Source of the DNA: Streptomyces bauhiniae
Lineage (GTDB): Bacteria > Actinomycetota > Actinomycetes > Streptomycetales > Streptomycetaceae
Length of the DNA stretch: 64,000 nt
Reading direction: 5' to 3'
Assembly (NCBI RefSeq): GCF_004784475.1
Contig: NZ_SRRT01000002.1
Coordinates: forward strand, 62,001 to 126,000
Part shown: in pieces, positions 35,078 through 44,343 of the stretch
How the letters are laid out: each line of letters opens with the position of its first letter
Position numbering within the stretch: position 1 is the first letter of the stretch
Position numbers and translations under genes: made by a program
The notes under the pieces: model-generated
What the model was told of the DNA's origin: nothing
Database searches by the model: none
Seen by the model: the letters and a program-made list of their open reading frames with translations, nothing else

Positions 35078-35977
35078 ATGGCGCGTGGCGGAGAGACGGC
35101 GAGACGGCGTCGGCGGGCCGGGCTGGGGGCGCTGCTCGGCGGCTGTGCCCTGGTCGCCGGTTCCGTGGTCCCGGCGGCGGCACAGCCCCAGGGCCACGGC
35201 ACGCAGTACGTGGCGCTCGGGGACTCCTACACCTCGGGCCCGCTGATACCGGACCAGGTGGACGCCAACTGCGCCCGCTCGAACCGGAATTACCCCTCGC
35301 TGGTGGCCGCCGCGCGGCGGACGGGCACGTTCAAGGACGTGAGCTGTTCGGGCGCGACGACCGCGGAGATGTGGCGGGCGCAGGGCGGCAACGGTCCCCA
35401 GTTGGACGCGCTGAACCGGGGCACCGACCTGGTCACCGTGCAGATCGGCGGCAACGACGTCGGCTTCGGCTCGATCATCGCCACCTGCGCCCGCCTCGGC
35501 GCCGCCGACCCGACGGGCAACCCGTGCGAGCGCTCGTACCGGGCCGCCGGATACGACGAGTTGACGGCGGCCGTCGCCCGTACCGCGCCCAAGGTGGACC
35601 GGGTGCTGCGGGCCGTGCACGCGCGGGCGCCGCACGCCCGGGTGCTGCTGGTCGGCTATCCGGACCTGCTGCCCGACGACGGCTCCGGCTGCTTCCCCAC
35701 CGTGCCGTTCGCACGCGGAGACTTCCCCTACCTGCGCGACACCGGGAAGCGGGTCAACCTGATGCTGCGCCTGGTCGCGGCCTGGAACGGGGTGGAGTAC
35801 GTCGACACCTACGGGCCCACGGTCGGCCACGACATGTGCAAGTCGCCCGGCGCGCGCTGGATCGAGCCGCTCCAGCCGGCCTCCCCCGCCGCGCCCGCGC
35901 ACCCCAACGCGCAGGGCGAGGCGGCGATGGCGCGGGCGGTGCTGGACAGGCTGGACCGGGGACACGGCCGGCGCTGA
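35078..35977 (+). CDS. Secreted SGNH/GDSL lipase-esterase
   Basis: A 299-aa SGNH hydrolase with signal peptide (LGALLGGCALVAGSVVPAAA, cleavage near AAAQ). Catalytic blocks: GDSYTSG with nucleophile S50, a central block I glycine region, GGNDVGF (block III Asn), and late H275 in APAHPNAQGEAAM. Cysteines C64/C89 and others suggest disulfides as in the Streptomyces SGNH lipases of known structure. Substrate is probably a short-chain ester or phospholipid. ATG at 35078 chosen to start the signal peptide; the 40-codon in-frame extension upstream is not plausible. Converges on pgm with a 25-bp gap. Confidence 0.9.
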   Translation: MARGGETARRRRRAGLGALLGGCALVAGSVVPAAAQPQGHGTQYVALGDSYTSGPLIPDQVDANCARSNRNYPSLVAAARRTGTFKDVSCSGATTAEMWRAQGGNGPQLDALNRGTDLVTVQIGGNDVGFGSIIATCARLGAADPTGNPCERSYRAAGYDELTAAVARTAPKVDRVLRAVHARAPHARVLLVGYPDLLPDDGSGCFPTVPFARGDFPYLRDTGKRVNLMLRLVAAWNGVEYVDTYGPTVGHDMCKSPGARWIEPLQPASPAAPAHPNAQGEAAMARAVLDRLDRGHGRR

Positions 35978-36002
35978 CCGGCCGCGCCCCCTGGGCTGGG
36001 GC

Positions 36003-37643
36003 TCAGTCGCCGAGCGCCCCGAGGACGACGCCCTGGGCCTCCTCCTGCACTCGCGCGAGGTGGTCCGGGCCGAGGAACGACTCGGCGTACACCTTGTACA
36101 CGTCCTCGGTGCCCGAAGGGCGGGCCGCGAACCAGGCGTTGGCGGTGGTGACCTTGATGCCGCCGATGGGGGCGCCGTTGCCGGGGGCCTCGGTCAGGAC
36201 GGCGGTGACCTCCTCACCGGCCAGGGTGTCGGCGGTGACCTGGGCCGGGGACAGCTTGCCGAGCAGCGCCTTCTGCTCACGGGTCGCCGGGGCGTCGATG
36301 CGGGCGTAGGCGGGCTCGCCGAAGCGCTCGGTGAGCCCGGCGTAGTGCTCGGAGGGGGTGCGGCCGGTGACGGCCGTGATCTCGGAGGCGAGGAGGGCGA
36401 GGAGGATGCCGTCCTTGTCGGTGGTCCACACCGAGCCGTCCCGGCGCAGGAAGGAGGCGCCCGCCGACTCCTCGCCGCCGAAGCCGAGGTCCCCGCTGAG
36501 CAGTCCGTCCACGAACCACTTGAAGCCGACCGGCACCTCGACGAGCCTGCGGCCCAGGTCGCCGGCGACCCGGTCGATCATCGTGGAGGAGACGAGAGTC
36601 TTGCCGATGCCGGTCGCCTCGGGCCACTGCTCGCGGTGGCGGTAGAGGTAGTCGATGGCGACGGCGAGGTAGTGGTTGGGGTTCATCAGCCCGGCGTCCG
36701 GGGTGACGATGCCGTGCCGGTCGGCGTCGGCGTCGTTGCCGGTGGAGATGCCGAACCGGTCGCGCTGCTCGATGAGCGAGGCCATCGCGTACGGCGAGGA
36801 GCAGTCCATGCGGATCTTGCCGTCCCAGTCCAGGGTCATGAAGCGCCAGGTGGGGTCGGCGTGCGGGTTGACCACGGTCAGGTCGATACCGTGCTCGTCG
36901 GCGATCCGGCCCCAGTAGCCGACGGAGGCGCCGCCGAGCGGGTCGGCGCCGATGCGCAGCCCGGCGTCCCGGATCGCGGCCAGGTCCAGCACGCTGGGCA
37001 GGTCACGGACGTAGGCGCCGAGGAAGTCGTACCGGCCGGTGGTGTCGGCGGCGAGCGCGCGGGCGTAGGGGATGCGGCGTACGTCCTTGAGGCCGCCCGC
37101 GATGATCTGGTTGGCGCGGTCCTGAATCCAGGACGTGGCGTCGGAGGGGGCCGGGCCGCCGCTCGGGGGGTTGTACTTGAAGCCGCCGTCGGCGGGCGGG
37201 TTGTGCGAGGGGGTCACGACCACGCCGTCCGCGAGACCGGTCGTACGGTCCCGGTTGTGGGCGAGGATGGCGTGCGAGACGGCCGGGGTGGGGGTGTAGC
37301 CGTCCTCGCTGTCGACGAGGACGGTGACGCCGTTGGCCGCGAACACCTCCAGCGCGGTGACCTTCGCGGGCTCGGACAGGGCGTGGGTGTCGGCGCCGAG
37401 GAACAGCGGGCCGTCGATGCCCTGCGCGGCGCGGTACTCGCAGATCGCCTGGCTGGTGGCGGCGATGTGGTCCTCGTTGAACGCGGCCGCCAGGGACGAG
37501 CCCCGGTGTCCCGAGGTGCCGAAGGCGACCCGCTGGGCGGGGTCGTCCAGGTCCGGGTGCAGGGCGTAGTACGCCGTGACCAGGCGGGCCACATCGACAA
37601 GGTCCTCGGGACCGGCCGGACGGCCGGCTCGCTCGTGCGCCAT
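36003..37643 (-). CDS. pgm: Alpha-D-glucose phosphate-specific phosphoglucomutase
   Basis: A 546-aa phosphohexomutase interconverting glucose-1-phosphate and glucose-6-phosphate, linking glycogen/trehalose metabolism and cell-wall sugars to glycolysis. The phosphoserine loop is [15 protein letters not shown] (S146). Other landmarks: [10 protein letters not shown] near the N-terminus, the metal-binding loop [11 protein letters not shown], and the sugar-binding GGEESAG. Length and motifs fit the bacterial Pgm type. ATG ending at 37643 (MAHERAG) has GGAGGAG; an in-frame ATG 6 codons earlier overlaps that site. Confidence 0.96.
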   Translation of the reverse strand: MAHERAGRPAGPEDLVDVARLVTAYYALHPDLDDPAQRVAFGTSGHRGSSLAAAFNEDHIAATSQAICEYRAAQGIDGPLFLGADTHALSEPAKVTALEVFAANGVTVLVDSEDGYTPTPAVSHAILAHNRDRTTGLADGVVVTPSHNPPADGGFKYNPPSGGPAPSDATSWIQDRANQIIAGGLKDVRRIPYARALAADTTGRYDFLGAYVRDLPSVLDLAAIRDAGLRIGADPLGGASVGYWGRIADEHGIDLTVVNPHADPTWRFMTLDWDGKIRMDCSSPYAMASLIEQRDRFGISTGNDADADRHGIVTPDAGLMNPNHYLAVAIDYLYRHREQWPEATGIGKTLVSSTMIDRVAGDLGRRLVEVPVGFKWFVDGLLSGDLGFGGEESAGASFLRRDGSVWTTDKDGILLALLASEITAVTGRTPSEHYAGLTERFGEPAYARIDAPATREQKALLGKLSPAQVTADTLAGEEVTAVLTEAPGNGAPIGGIKVTTANAWFAARPSGTEDVYKVYAESFLGPDHLARVQEEAQGVVLGALGD

Positions 37644-37826
37644 GGGTCCGCTCCTCCGCATCGTGTTCTCTCAAAACGCTCAGGGCCATTTTGGCTTGTC
37701 AGGGCCCGTACGAGCGAACGGACCCACCCCATCCGGCATCCACTGCCGCGCTCTGCTTCACCGATGGGGAGTCCGCGTCCGGGTTCATCTGCCCCACGGG
37801 GCTGGTGTGCAAGCATGGCCGCGCGG

Positions 37827-37852
37827 GCGCGGGGCGGGGCGTGGCCCCGCGC
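37827..37852 (-). terminator. Terminator of the SDR gene
   Basis: GCGCGGGGC / GCCCCGCGC, a perfect 9-bp stem, 67 bp past the SDR stop. The remaining 37644-37918 gap shows no gene. Confidence 0.55.
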
Positions 37853-37918
37853 GTGCTGACGGCGTTGACCGGGTGGGCCTCCCCTCGACGGATGCCTGCA
37901 CGCACGGCTCCGGGGCGG

Positions 37919-38713
37919 TCAGGGCAGGATGGCGTCCACGTAGCCGCCGTCCACGCGGAGGGCGCCGCCGGTGGTGGCCGATGCCTGGGGGGAGCTGAGG
38001 TAGACGACCATGTTGGCGATCTCCTCCGGCTCGATCAGGCGCTGGAGCAGGGACTGCGGGCGGTATTCGCGCATGAAGACCCGCTGGGCCTCGTCCCAGG
38101 GCAGCTTCTTGTCGACGAGTTCGTAGACGAAGTCCTCGACGCCCGCGGTGTGGGTGGGGCCCGCGATCACCGAGTTGACGGTGACGCCGGTGCCCGCGGC
38201 CTTCTTGGCGAACCCCCGGCCCACCGCGAGCAGGGCGGTCTTGGACATGCCGTACTGGATCATCTCGGCCGGGATGACGATGGCCGAGTCGCTGGCGATG
38301 TACAGCACCCGGCCCCAGCCCCGGTCGGTCATCCCGGGCAGGTACAGCCGGGTCAGCCGGACGGCCGCGAGGACGTTGATCTCGAAGTAGCGGCGCCACT
38401 CGTCGTCAGTGAGTTCCAGCGGGTCGGCGGTGCCGAAGATGCCGAGGTTGTTGACAAGGATGTCCACCTGGGGCAGCTCGCGCAGCAACTGCTGGGCCCC
38501 CTCCTCGGTGGACACGTCGGCCGCGGCCGCGACGAACTCCGCGTCCGGGGCCTGCTCGGCGAACTCGGCGATGCTCGCGGAGACACGTTCCTTGTCGCGG
38601 CCGTTGACGGCGACGCGGGCACCGGCGCGGGCGAGGCCAAGCGCGATGGCCGCGCCGATGCCCTGCGTGGAGCCGGTGACCAGGGCGGTGCGTCCGCTCA
38701 GATCGAGGTGCAT
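37919..38713 (-). CDS. Short-chain dehydrogenase/reductase
   Basis: A 264-aa classical SDR. NAD(P)-binding TGSTQGIG (residues 13-20), NNLGIFG (~88), catalytic S141/S143, Y154 and K158 (YGMSK) are present. VNSVIAGPTHT and the C-terminal GGALRVDGGYVDAI are normal for beta-ketoacyl reductase-like SDRs. The NGRDKER segment after strand 2 suggests NADP preference (Arg following Gly). Substrate unknown; no pathway partner sits beside it. Confidence 0.87.
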   Translation of the reverse strand: MHLDLSGRTALVTGSTQGIGAAIALGLARAGARVAVNGRDKERVSASIAEFAEQAPDAEFVAAAADVSTEEGAQQLLRELPQVDILVNNLGIFGTADPLELTDDEWRRYFEINVLAAVRLTRLYLPGMTDRGWGRVLYIASDSAIVIPAEMIQYGMSKTALLAVGRGFAKKAAGTGVTVNSVIAGPTHTAGVEDFVYELVDKKLPWDEAQRVFMREYRPQSLLQRLIEPEEIANMVVYLSSPQASATTGGALRVDGGYVDAILP

Positions 38714-38867
38714 GGTGCGGGGGTTCCTTCCGGTACGGGTGCGGCGGCTGCGCCCAGTGTGCGGGGGCGGGGCGCGGCGGGCGGAGAAGCGCCGTCCGCC
38801 CGCGTGTTCACCCCTCCCCCGCAGCCGCTTCCCCCGTATCCGGCGGGAAAGCCCCCGTGCCGGGCCG

Positions 38868-40727
38868 TCAGTTCAGCTTGAACTTCTGCGCGGCGGCGCC
38901 GTTGCAGTCCCAGATCTGGAGCCGGGTGCCGTTGGCGGTCGTGCCGTTGGGGGCGTCGAGGCAGCGGCCGGACTGGGGGTTGCGCAGCGAGCCGTCGGCC
39001 TGCTGCTCCCACTTCTGGCCCCCGGCCCCGTTGCAGTCCCACAGCTCGACCTGGGTGCCGTTGGCCGTGCCGTTGCCGTTGATGTCCAGGCAGCGGCCGA
39101 GGGTGGAGAGGGAGGTGTCGGAGCGGTGGAACCAGTGCTGGTCGACGGACCAGGTCTGGCAGTCCCAGAGCTGTACGGCGGTGCCGTTGGCCCCGGTGTC
39201 ATCGGCGGCGACGTCGACACACTTGCCGCCCGGCGCGGTGACCGGTGCTCCGGCGTTCACGGAGAACTTCTGGGCGGCCGAGCCGTTGCAGTCCCAGATC
39301 CGCAGCCGGGTGCCGTTGGTGGAGGTGCCGTTGGGGGCGTCGAGGCAGCGGCCGGACTGGGGGTTGCGCAGGGAGCCGTCGGCCTGCTGGACCCACTTCT
39401 GCCCGCCGGCCCCGTTGCAGTCCCACAGCTCGACCTCGGTGCCGTTGGCCGTGCCGTTGCCGTTGATGTCGAGGCAGCGGGAGATGGTGCCGAGGGAGGT
39501 GTCCGGGTTGTGGGTCCAGTGCTGGTCCTCGGCGTAGGTCTGGCAGTCCCAGAGCTGGACGGCGGCGCCGTTGACCCCGGTGTCGTCGGCGGCGACGTCC
39601 ACGCACTTGCCGCCGGGGCCGGTGATGGTGCCCTGGGGGCCGTTGGGCACGTTGGTCTGGCCGGAGTAGCCGGCCGCGACGACGTTGGCCTGCACCGCGT
39701 TCTCGGCGGCGTCGGAGGGATAGCCGGAGACCATGGCGCCCTCGAAGAAGGTGCCCATGTTCCAGTTGCTGTTGTCCCCGCCGGTGCCGAGGATGATGCC
39801 GCCCTCCTGCTGCATGGGCCGGTAGCCGCCGCGCGAGGGCAGCGCGCCGTCCCACCAGGTGCTCAAGGGACCGGTCTGGGAGTTGCCGCCCTTGAGGGCG
39901 TACCGGGTCTGGCCGTCGTTCTTCAGCACGGCGGTGACATAGGTGCTGCTGTTGCCCCGGTTGGCGAGGTTGGAGCCGTTGTCGCCCTGGAACATGCCGT
40001 TCTCCAGGTCGGCCTCGACCCAGGGGCCGTTGCCGGTGCAGGGGGCGAAGTAGCAGGTGGTGGCGATGGATACGGCGTCCATGTGGCCGTTGCCGGTGTC
40101 GGCGGGGGTGCGCTCGGCATTGCCGTAGTCGAAGCAGCAGGCGGAGCCGACGTGGGTGCCGCTGGCCACCATGTAGACGCCCTCGGGCTGGCCGTTGACC
40201 GCGACGCCGGAGGCGGCGCCGTTGGAGCGGTAGCCGACGCCGGGTGAGATCCAGATGCCGTAGACCTTGTGGCCGCCCGCGGTGACGGCGAGTTCGCTCG
40301 CGTCGGCGGCGCGGTCGGCGCCCATCCCGGCGGTGCCGGCCGGGCCGGGGTTGAGGTCATTGTGGCGGCTGGTCTGGTCGTAGATCTTCGTCATACGACA
40401 GGTGGTGCCGCCGCAGAAGGTGTCCTGGCGGCCCGCGTCCGCGTAACCGCCGGTGGCCAGGAGCCCGATGTCGGTGGCGGCGCCGTCCGAGGCGCGGGTG
40501 ACCCGGTACAGCGGGCCGTTGTAGCCGGCGAACAGCGCCCGGATCGTACTGTGCGCGGCGACGCAGGGGGTGCCGGCGGCGGCGTAGATGTCGCAAGGGC
40601 CCGACCCGGCGGCCTGCGCGGGCGCGCTCAGCCCGGCGAGGGCGCCCAGCAGCAGGGCGAGCACGGACAGGACGGCCCCGAGGCGCCCCTTGAGACCTGG
40701 TAACCCGGCGGATCTGAATGCGCGCAT
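38868..40727 (-). CDS. GH54 alpha-L-arabinofuranosidase with two CBM13 modules, secreted
   Basis: A 619-aa secreted enzyme. Signal peptide (LGAVLSVLALLLGALAGLSA, cleavage near AQAAG); a GH54 ArabFuran catalytic domain (GPCDIYAAAGTPCVAAHSTI, then FCGGTTCRMTKIYDQT, YMVASGTHVGSACCFDYGNA); then two tandem ricin-type (CBM13) modules of 128 residues, each with QxW-type repeats (VQLWDCQ, VELWDCNG, LRIWDCNG). GH54 enzymes release arabinose from arabinoxylan and arabinan. The usual C-terminal CBM42 is replaced here by CBM13 pairs. The two modules are nearly identical, indicating recent duplication. ATG ending at 40727 has AAGGAGC. Upstream direct repeats may be its operator. Confidence 0.9.
   Translation of the reverse strand: MRAFRSAGLPGLKGRLGAVLSVLALLLGALAGLSAPAQAAGSGPCDIYAAAGTPCVAAHSTIRALFAGYNGPLYRVTRASDGAATDIGLLATGGYADAGRQDTFCGGTTCRMTKIYDQTSRHNDLNPGPAGTAGMGADRAADASELAVTAGGHKVYGIWISPGVGYRSNGAASGVAVNGQPEGVYMVASGTHVGSACCFDYGNAERTPADTGNGHMDAVSIATTCYFAPCTGNGPWVEADLENGMFQGDNGSNLANRGNSSTYVTAVLKNDGQTRYALKGGNSQTGPLSTWWDGALPSRGGYRPMQQEGGIILGTGGDNSNWNMGTFFEGAMVSGYPSDAAENAVQANVVAAGYSGQTNVPNGPQGTITGPGGKCVDVAADDTGVNGAAVQLWDCQTYAEDQHWTHNPDTSLGTISRCLDINGNGTANGTEVELWDCNGAGGQKWVQQADGSLRNPQSGRCLDAPNGTSTNGTRLRIWDCNGSAAQKFSVNAGAPVTAPGGKCVDVAADDTGANGTAVQLWDCQTWSVDQHWFHRSDTSLSTLGRCLDINGNGTANGTQVELWDCNGAGGQKWEQQADGSLRNPQSGRCLDAPNGTTANGTRLQIWDCNGAAAQKFKLN
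38871..39236. repeat. CBM13 module repeat, copy 2 (partner at 39255-39620)
   Basis: This stretch and 39255-39620 are direct repeats offset by exactly 384 bp (128 codons). The tracts coding for CLDINGNGTANGT, VELWDCNGAGGQKW and GSLRNPQSGRCLDAPNGT are almost identical at DNA level. Confidence 0.85.
39255..39620. repeat. CBM13 module repeat, copy 1
   Basis: Direct-repeat partner of 38871-39236 within the same gene; it encodes the first ricin-type module after the GH54 domain. Confidence 0.85.
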
Positions 40728-40821
40728 CGTCTGCTCCTTCGGCCGGCCGCGTGGGGGAAGGCGGAGTCGACGACTCCTCACGGCCGCTCGGGAACGTACG
40801 AAGCACGATCGAACACGTCAA

Positions 40822-40875
40822 GATTTGTTGCTTCAGACTTGCCCAGGCTTTTGCCTGTGTGGTGATTTGTTGCTT
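40822..40875. promoter_or_regulatory. Direct repeats GATTTGTTGCTT, possible operator of the GH54 gene
   Basis: GATTTGTTGCTT occurs at 40822-40833 and again at 40864-40875, a 42-bp (four-turn) spacing, in the 326-bp gap between the GH54 gene and the membrane operon. The sequence is AT-rich for this genome. No other gene-like feature is visible in 40728-41053. Confidence 0.45.
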
Positions 40876-41053
40876 TGCGCGGACCGGGCGCGGCTGGTCG
40901 TGTGCGGAGGTCCGAAAGCCGTCCAAGCGATACCCATCTGCTCGGCCTGGAGGAGGGCCGCCCAAGGCGATACTGAGCCGACGGGGACGGGAGGGACCCG
41001 GCTGTGACTAGTGTCGCCGCTGATTCTCCCGCTGCTTGAGTTGCAGGGGGATC

Positions 41054-41236
41054 ATGGATATCAGGGAAGTTCTCTTCACACTCGCCAGTGCCGCCGTTCT
41101 GGGAAGCGGTGTGACCGTCGCCGTAAACGGCTGGCGGGAATGGCGGAACAGGAAGCGGGGAACACCGTCGGACCCTCCGTCCAGCACGCCTCCCGGCCCC
41201 CCACTGGACGACGACGACTGGGGCGACGACGAATGA
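41054..41236 (+). CDS. Small single-span membrane protein with acidic tail
   Basis: A 60-aa protein: N-terminal transmembrane helix (VLFTLASAAVLGSGVTVAV), basic juxtamembrane WREWRNRKRG, a Pro-rich stretch, and a highly acidic C-terminus (LDDDDWGDDE). GCAGGGGG precedes the ATG at 41054. It is 30 bp upstream of the 343-aa membrane protein and probably co-transcribed. No family recognised. Confidence 0.65.
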   Translation: MDIREVLFTLASAAVLGSGVTVAVNGWREWRNRKRGTPSDPPSSTPPGPPLDDDDWGDDE

Positions 41237-41266
41237 GCGTCGGCGGCCTGCCGGGAGGGCGGACGC

Positions 41267-42298
41267 GTGGGTGACATCGCGAAAGGGGTTTTCGCTGGAA
41301 CATGGTCGCTGCTGGTCGGGTGGATCGTGCCCAGCGCCCTCAACCTGGCCGTATTCCTGCTGGCAGTCGCTCCGACGCTACAGCGCACTTCTCTGGCCGA
41401 CCGACTGGGGCCCGGCTCACCGGTGAGACTGCCGCTCCTTCTCCTGACGGGCTCCGTTCTCATCGGCTTCGTACTACACGCCTCGCAGAACGTTCTGTAC
41501 CGGCTGCTCGAGGGCTACATCCTGTGGCCTCAGAGGGTGTTCGACTGGGGATGCGGACGCCAACTGAGGATCAAACACGTACTGCGTGATCGCATCGTGG
41601 CCATGCGACTCGAACAGCGTGCGCGTGACGAAGGTGCGAACGACGCGGCAGCAGCCCGCCTGGCACGTCTGCGCGACGACCCCGGTGTGGCCCGTTACAC
41701 CCGCCAGGACCAGGCGCGCTCGGCGATCCAGCGCGCCCTGCTTCAGGAAAGACTTTCCCGCTATCCCATCAGCGACGAGCAGGTCGCACCGACACGGCTG
41801 GGCAATGCCATCCGCCGCCTCGAGGAGTACGGATACGAACGTTTCCGCCTCGACACCCAAGTGATGTGGCACGAGTTGACCGGGTGCGTGCCCGAGCAGG
41901 TCAGGCGTCAGGTCGAACTCGCGCGGACACGAGTCGACTTCTTCATCGCGCTCTTGTACGGGCACGGTGTGGTGGCCGCCTGCGCCGCGGCGGCTCTGCT
42001 GAGCGGCCGGCCGCAGACAGGTATCTTGGCGATCTCGATCGTGTCGCTGAGCCTGCTGATTCCAGTGTGGTACTGGTCCGCCACCAAGGCTACGGACGAA
42101 TGGGCGGCATCCGTCCGGTCCCTGGTAAACCTGGGGCGCAAGCCACTGGCAGAAGCCCTCGGCTACACCCTGCCGGCCGAACTCCACGCAGAGCGGACCA
42201 TGTGGACCATGCTCTGCCGGTTGTCCCGCCTCCCATACCACGAACGGGCACAGGCCCTGGACCAGTTTCGAGCCTCTTCCTCACCGCCGCCAGTGTGA
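41267..42298 (+). CDS. Membrane protein of unknown function
   Basis: A 343-aa protein with two N-terminal membrane segments (residues ~10-35 and ~53-78), a ~145-residue soluble Arg/Ala-rich helical part (RIVAMRLEQRARDEGANDAA, YTRQDQARSAIQRALLQERL), and two more segments at ~223-246 and ~251-272, then a ~70-residue cytoplasmic tail with WTMLCRLSRLPYHERAQALD. Codon use is slightly less GC-extreme than its neighbours. GTG start with GGGAGG upstream. I do not recognise a family; the pair with the 60-aa acidic protein looks like a self-contained membrane unit. Confidence 0.7.
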   Translation: MGDIAKGVFAGTWSLLVGWIVPSALNLAVFLLAVAPTLQRTSLADRLGPGSPVRLPLLLLTGSVLIGFVLHASQNVLYRLLEGYILWPQRVFDWGCGRQLRIKHVLRDRIVAMRLEQRARDEGANDAAAARLARLRDDPGVARYTRQDQARSAIQRALLQERLSRYPISDEQVAPTRLGNAIRRLEEYGYERFRLDTQVMWHELTGCVPEQVRRQVELARTRVDFFIALLYGHGVVAACAAAALLSGRPQTGILAISIVSLSLLIPVWYWSATKATDEWAASVRSLVNLGRKPLAEALGYTLPAELHAERTMWTMLCRLSRLPYHERAQALDQFRASSSPPPV

Positions 42299-42357
42299 CG
42301 CTCGTTGTAGTGGCGGAACGCTGGCCGGCCTCGGAGACGAGCCCAAATGGGATCACG

Positions 42358-42963
42358 TCAGCCTCCGCCCAGCAACCCCCGCATCGTCGCCAGGTCCGCG
42401 TCCTCCTGGGTTTCTCGGGTGCGGGGGCCGCAGGCGCGGAGGAGGCGGGTGAAGTCGGCGGCGGCGGCGGTGATGCGGGCGCCGAGGGCCGCGCCGTCCT
42501 GGGTGCCGAAGTCGCTGGTGGCGGCGTAGACGGGGCGCGGGGAGACGATGGCGTGGAGGTAGGAGAACATCGGGCGCAGGGCGTGCTCGAGGACGAGGGA
42601 GTGGCGTTCGGTGCCGCCGCTGGCCGCGATGAGGACGGGCATGTCGGAGAGGGTCTCCTCGGGGAGCACGTCGAAGAACGACTTGAACAGGCCGCTGAAG
42701 GACGCGTTGAAGGCGGGGGTCACCGCGATGACGCCGTCCGCCCCGGCGATGGTCTCGAAGGCGGTGTCCAGCGCCTCGCCGGTGAAGCCGGTGAGCATCG
42801 CGTCCATGATGGGGTGGGCCAGCGGGCGCAGTTCGACGAAGGACAGCTCCACCGGCTCGCCCTGCGCCTCGAGTTCATGGGTGACGGCCGCCGCCAGCCG
42901 GTCCGCGAGGAGCCGGGTGGAGGAGGGCTCGCGCAGCCCGCCCGTGATGATCGTGATCTTCAT
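42358..42963 (-). CDS. NADPH-dependent FMN reductase
   Basis: A 201-aa flavodoxin-like reductase (NADPH-dependent FMN reductase/CE1759-type). It starts MKITIITGGLREPSSTRLLA, with a phosphate-binding loop after strand 1; later segments are ADGVIAVTPAFNASFSGLFK and the PVLIAASGGTERHSL loop. It supplies reduced FMN. The ATG overlaps the stop of the LLM oxidoreductase gene by 4 bp, so the two form a typical two-component flavin system. Confidence 0.88.
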   Translation of the reverse strand: MKITIITGGLREPSSTRLLADRLAAAVTHELEAQGEPVELSFVELRPLAHPIMDAMLTGFTGEALDTAFETIAGADGVIAVTPAFNASFSGLFKSFFDVLPEETLSDMPVLIAASGGTERHSLVLEHALRPMFSYLHAIVSPRPVYAATSDFGTQDGAALGARITAAAADFTRLLRACGPRTRETQEDADLATMRGLLGGG

Positions 42964-44099
42964 CGCGCCTCCGCGTCGCCTTCGTCGGTCGCGTCCTCGC
43001 ATGCGCGCAGCAGCGAGGCGTGGGTCGGGGCCGCCGGGGTGTCCGCGGGCCGGTCCTTGGCGAACTCCCGGCGCAGCACGGGGACGACCTCCTCGCCGAG
43101 CAGGTCGAGCTGTTCCAGGACGGTCTTCACCGGGAGCCCGGCGTGGTCGATGAGGAAGAGCTGGCGCTGGTAGTCCCCGACGTACTCACGGAAGCCCAGT
43201 GTCTTCTCGATCACCTCGGCCGGTGAGCCGACGGTGAGCGGGGTCTGCCGGGTGAACTCCTCCAGCGAGGGCCCGTGCCCGTACACCGGGGCGTTGTCGA
43301 AGTAGGGCCGGAACTCCTTGACCGCGTCCTGGCTGTTGGGCCGCATGAACACCTGCCCGCCGAGCCCCACGATGGCCTGTTCCGGGGTGCCGTGGCCGTA
43401 GTGCGCGAACCGGCGCCGGTAGAGGCTGACGAGCTGTCGGGTGTGGGAGGCCGGCCAGAAGATGTGGTTGGCGAAGAAGCCGTCCCCGAAGTACGCGGCG
43501 AGTTCGGCGATCTCGGGGGTGCGGATGGAGGCGTGCCAGACGAAGGGCGGTACGTCGTCCAGCGGGCGCGGCGCGAGGGTGAAGCCCTGCAGCGCGCTGC
43601 GGAACTTGCCTTCCCAGTCGACGGTCTCCTCGCGCCAGAGGCGGCGCAGCAGGTCGTAGTTCTCGACCGTGAGCGGAATGGCCTGGCGGATGTCCTGGCC
43701 GAACCACGGATACACCGGGCCGGTGTTGCCCCGGCCGAGCATGACGTCGGTGCGGCCGCCGGACAGGTGCTGGAGCACACTGAAGTCCTCGGCGATCTTC
43801 ACCGGGTCGTTGGTGGTGATCAGCGTGGTGGAGGTGGAGAGGATGATCCGCTCGGTCTGCGCGGCGATGTAGGCGAGCAGCGTGGTCGGCGAGGACGGCA
43901 CGAAGGGCGGGTTGTGGTGCTCGCCGGTGGCGAAGACGTCGAGCCCGACCTCCTCCGCCTTGCGCGCGATGGCGACGGTCGCCCGGATGCGCTCCGCCTC
44001 GGTGGGGGTACGGCCCGTGGTGGGGTCGGGGGTGACGTCCCCGACGGTGAAGATGCCGAACTGCATCCCGGCCGCGCCGGTCGCTTCGGTCGACGCCAT
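42960..44099 (-). CDS. LLM-class flavin-dependent oxidoreductase
   Basis: A 379-aa bacterial-luciferase-like monooxygenase (TIM barrel). Typical segments are MQFGIFTVGDVTPDPTTG, EEVGLDVFATGEHHNPPFVP, LQHLSGGRTDVMLGRGNTGP and the C-terminal GSPAEVIEKTLGFREYVGD. It uses FMNH2 delivered by the adjacent reductase. The physiological substrate is unknown; related CE1758/CE1759-type pairs are annotated as general oxidoreductases. ATG ending at 44099 (MASTEATG) has AAGGAG; the longer open frame upstream is not coding. Confidence 0.9.
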   Translation of the reverse strand: MASTEATGAAGMQFGIFTVGDVTPDPTTGRTPTEAERIRATVAIARKAEEVGLDVFATGEHHNPPFVPSSPTTLLAYIAAQTERIILSTSTTLITTNDPVKIAEDFSVLQHLSGGRTDVMLGRGNTGPVYPWFGQDIRQAIPLTVENYDLLRRLWREETVDWEGKFRSALQGFTLAPRPLDDVPPFVWHASIRTPEIAELAAYFGDGFFANHIFWPASHTRQLVSLYRRRFAHYGHGTPEQAIVGLGGQVFMRPNSQDAVKEFRPYFDNAPVYGHGPSLEEFTRQTPLTVGSPAEVIEKTLGFREYVGDYQRQLFLIDHAGLPVKTVLEQLDLLGEEVVPVLRREFAKDRPADTPAAPTHASLLRACEDATDEGDAEAR

Positions 44100-44343
44100 G
44101 CTGGGCTCCTTCAGACGCTTCCGCGGAACTGGCGTACTGAGGTGGGGTGTCCCGTCATTCCGTCCCGTCATCGTGTCACGCCGGGTGCGATCCGGCACGG
44201 GCGGGAAGGAGGCGGGGCTCCGGGGCTCGTGGGAGAATCGGGGGGTGTGCGGTCGTACGACTGTCATGCCGGAAATCCGGTGGTACGGACCCGGCGTCGT
44301 ACGGCCGTCGAGGACATGTGGATCGATCCGCCGGGAGGCTCCC

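Noticed and set aside
38871..39620. The repeats considered as a mobile or tandem-repeat element
   Set aside because: Both units are in frame and code for complete CBM13 modules, so they are protein-domain duplications.
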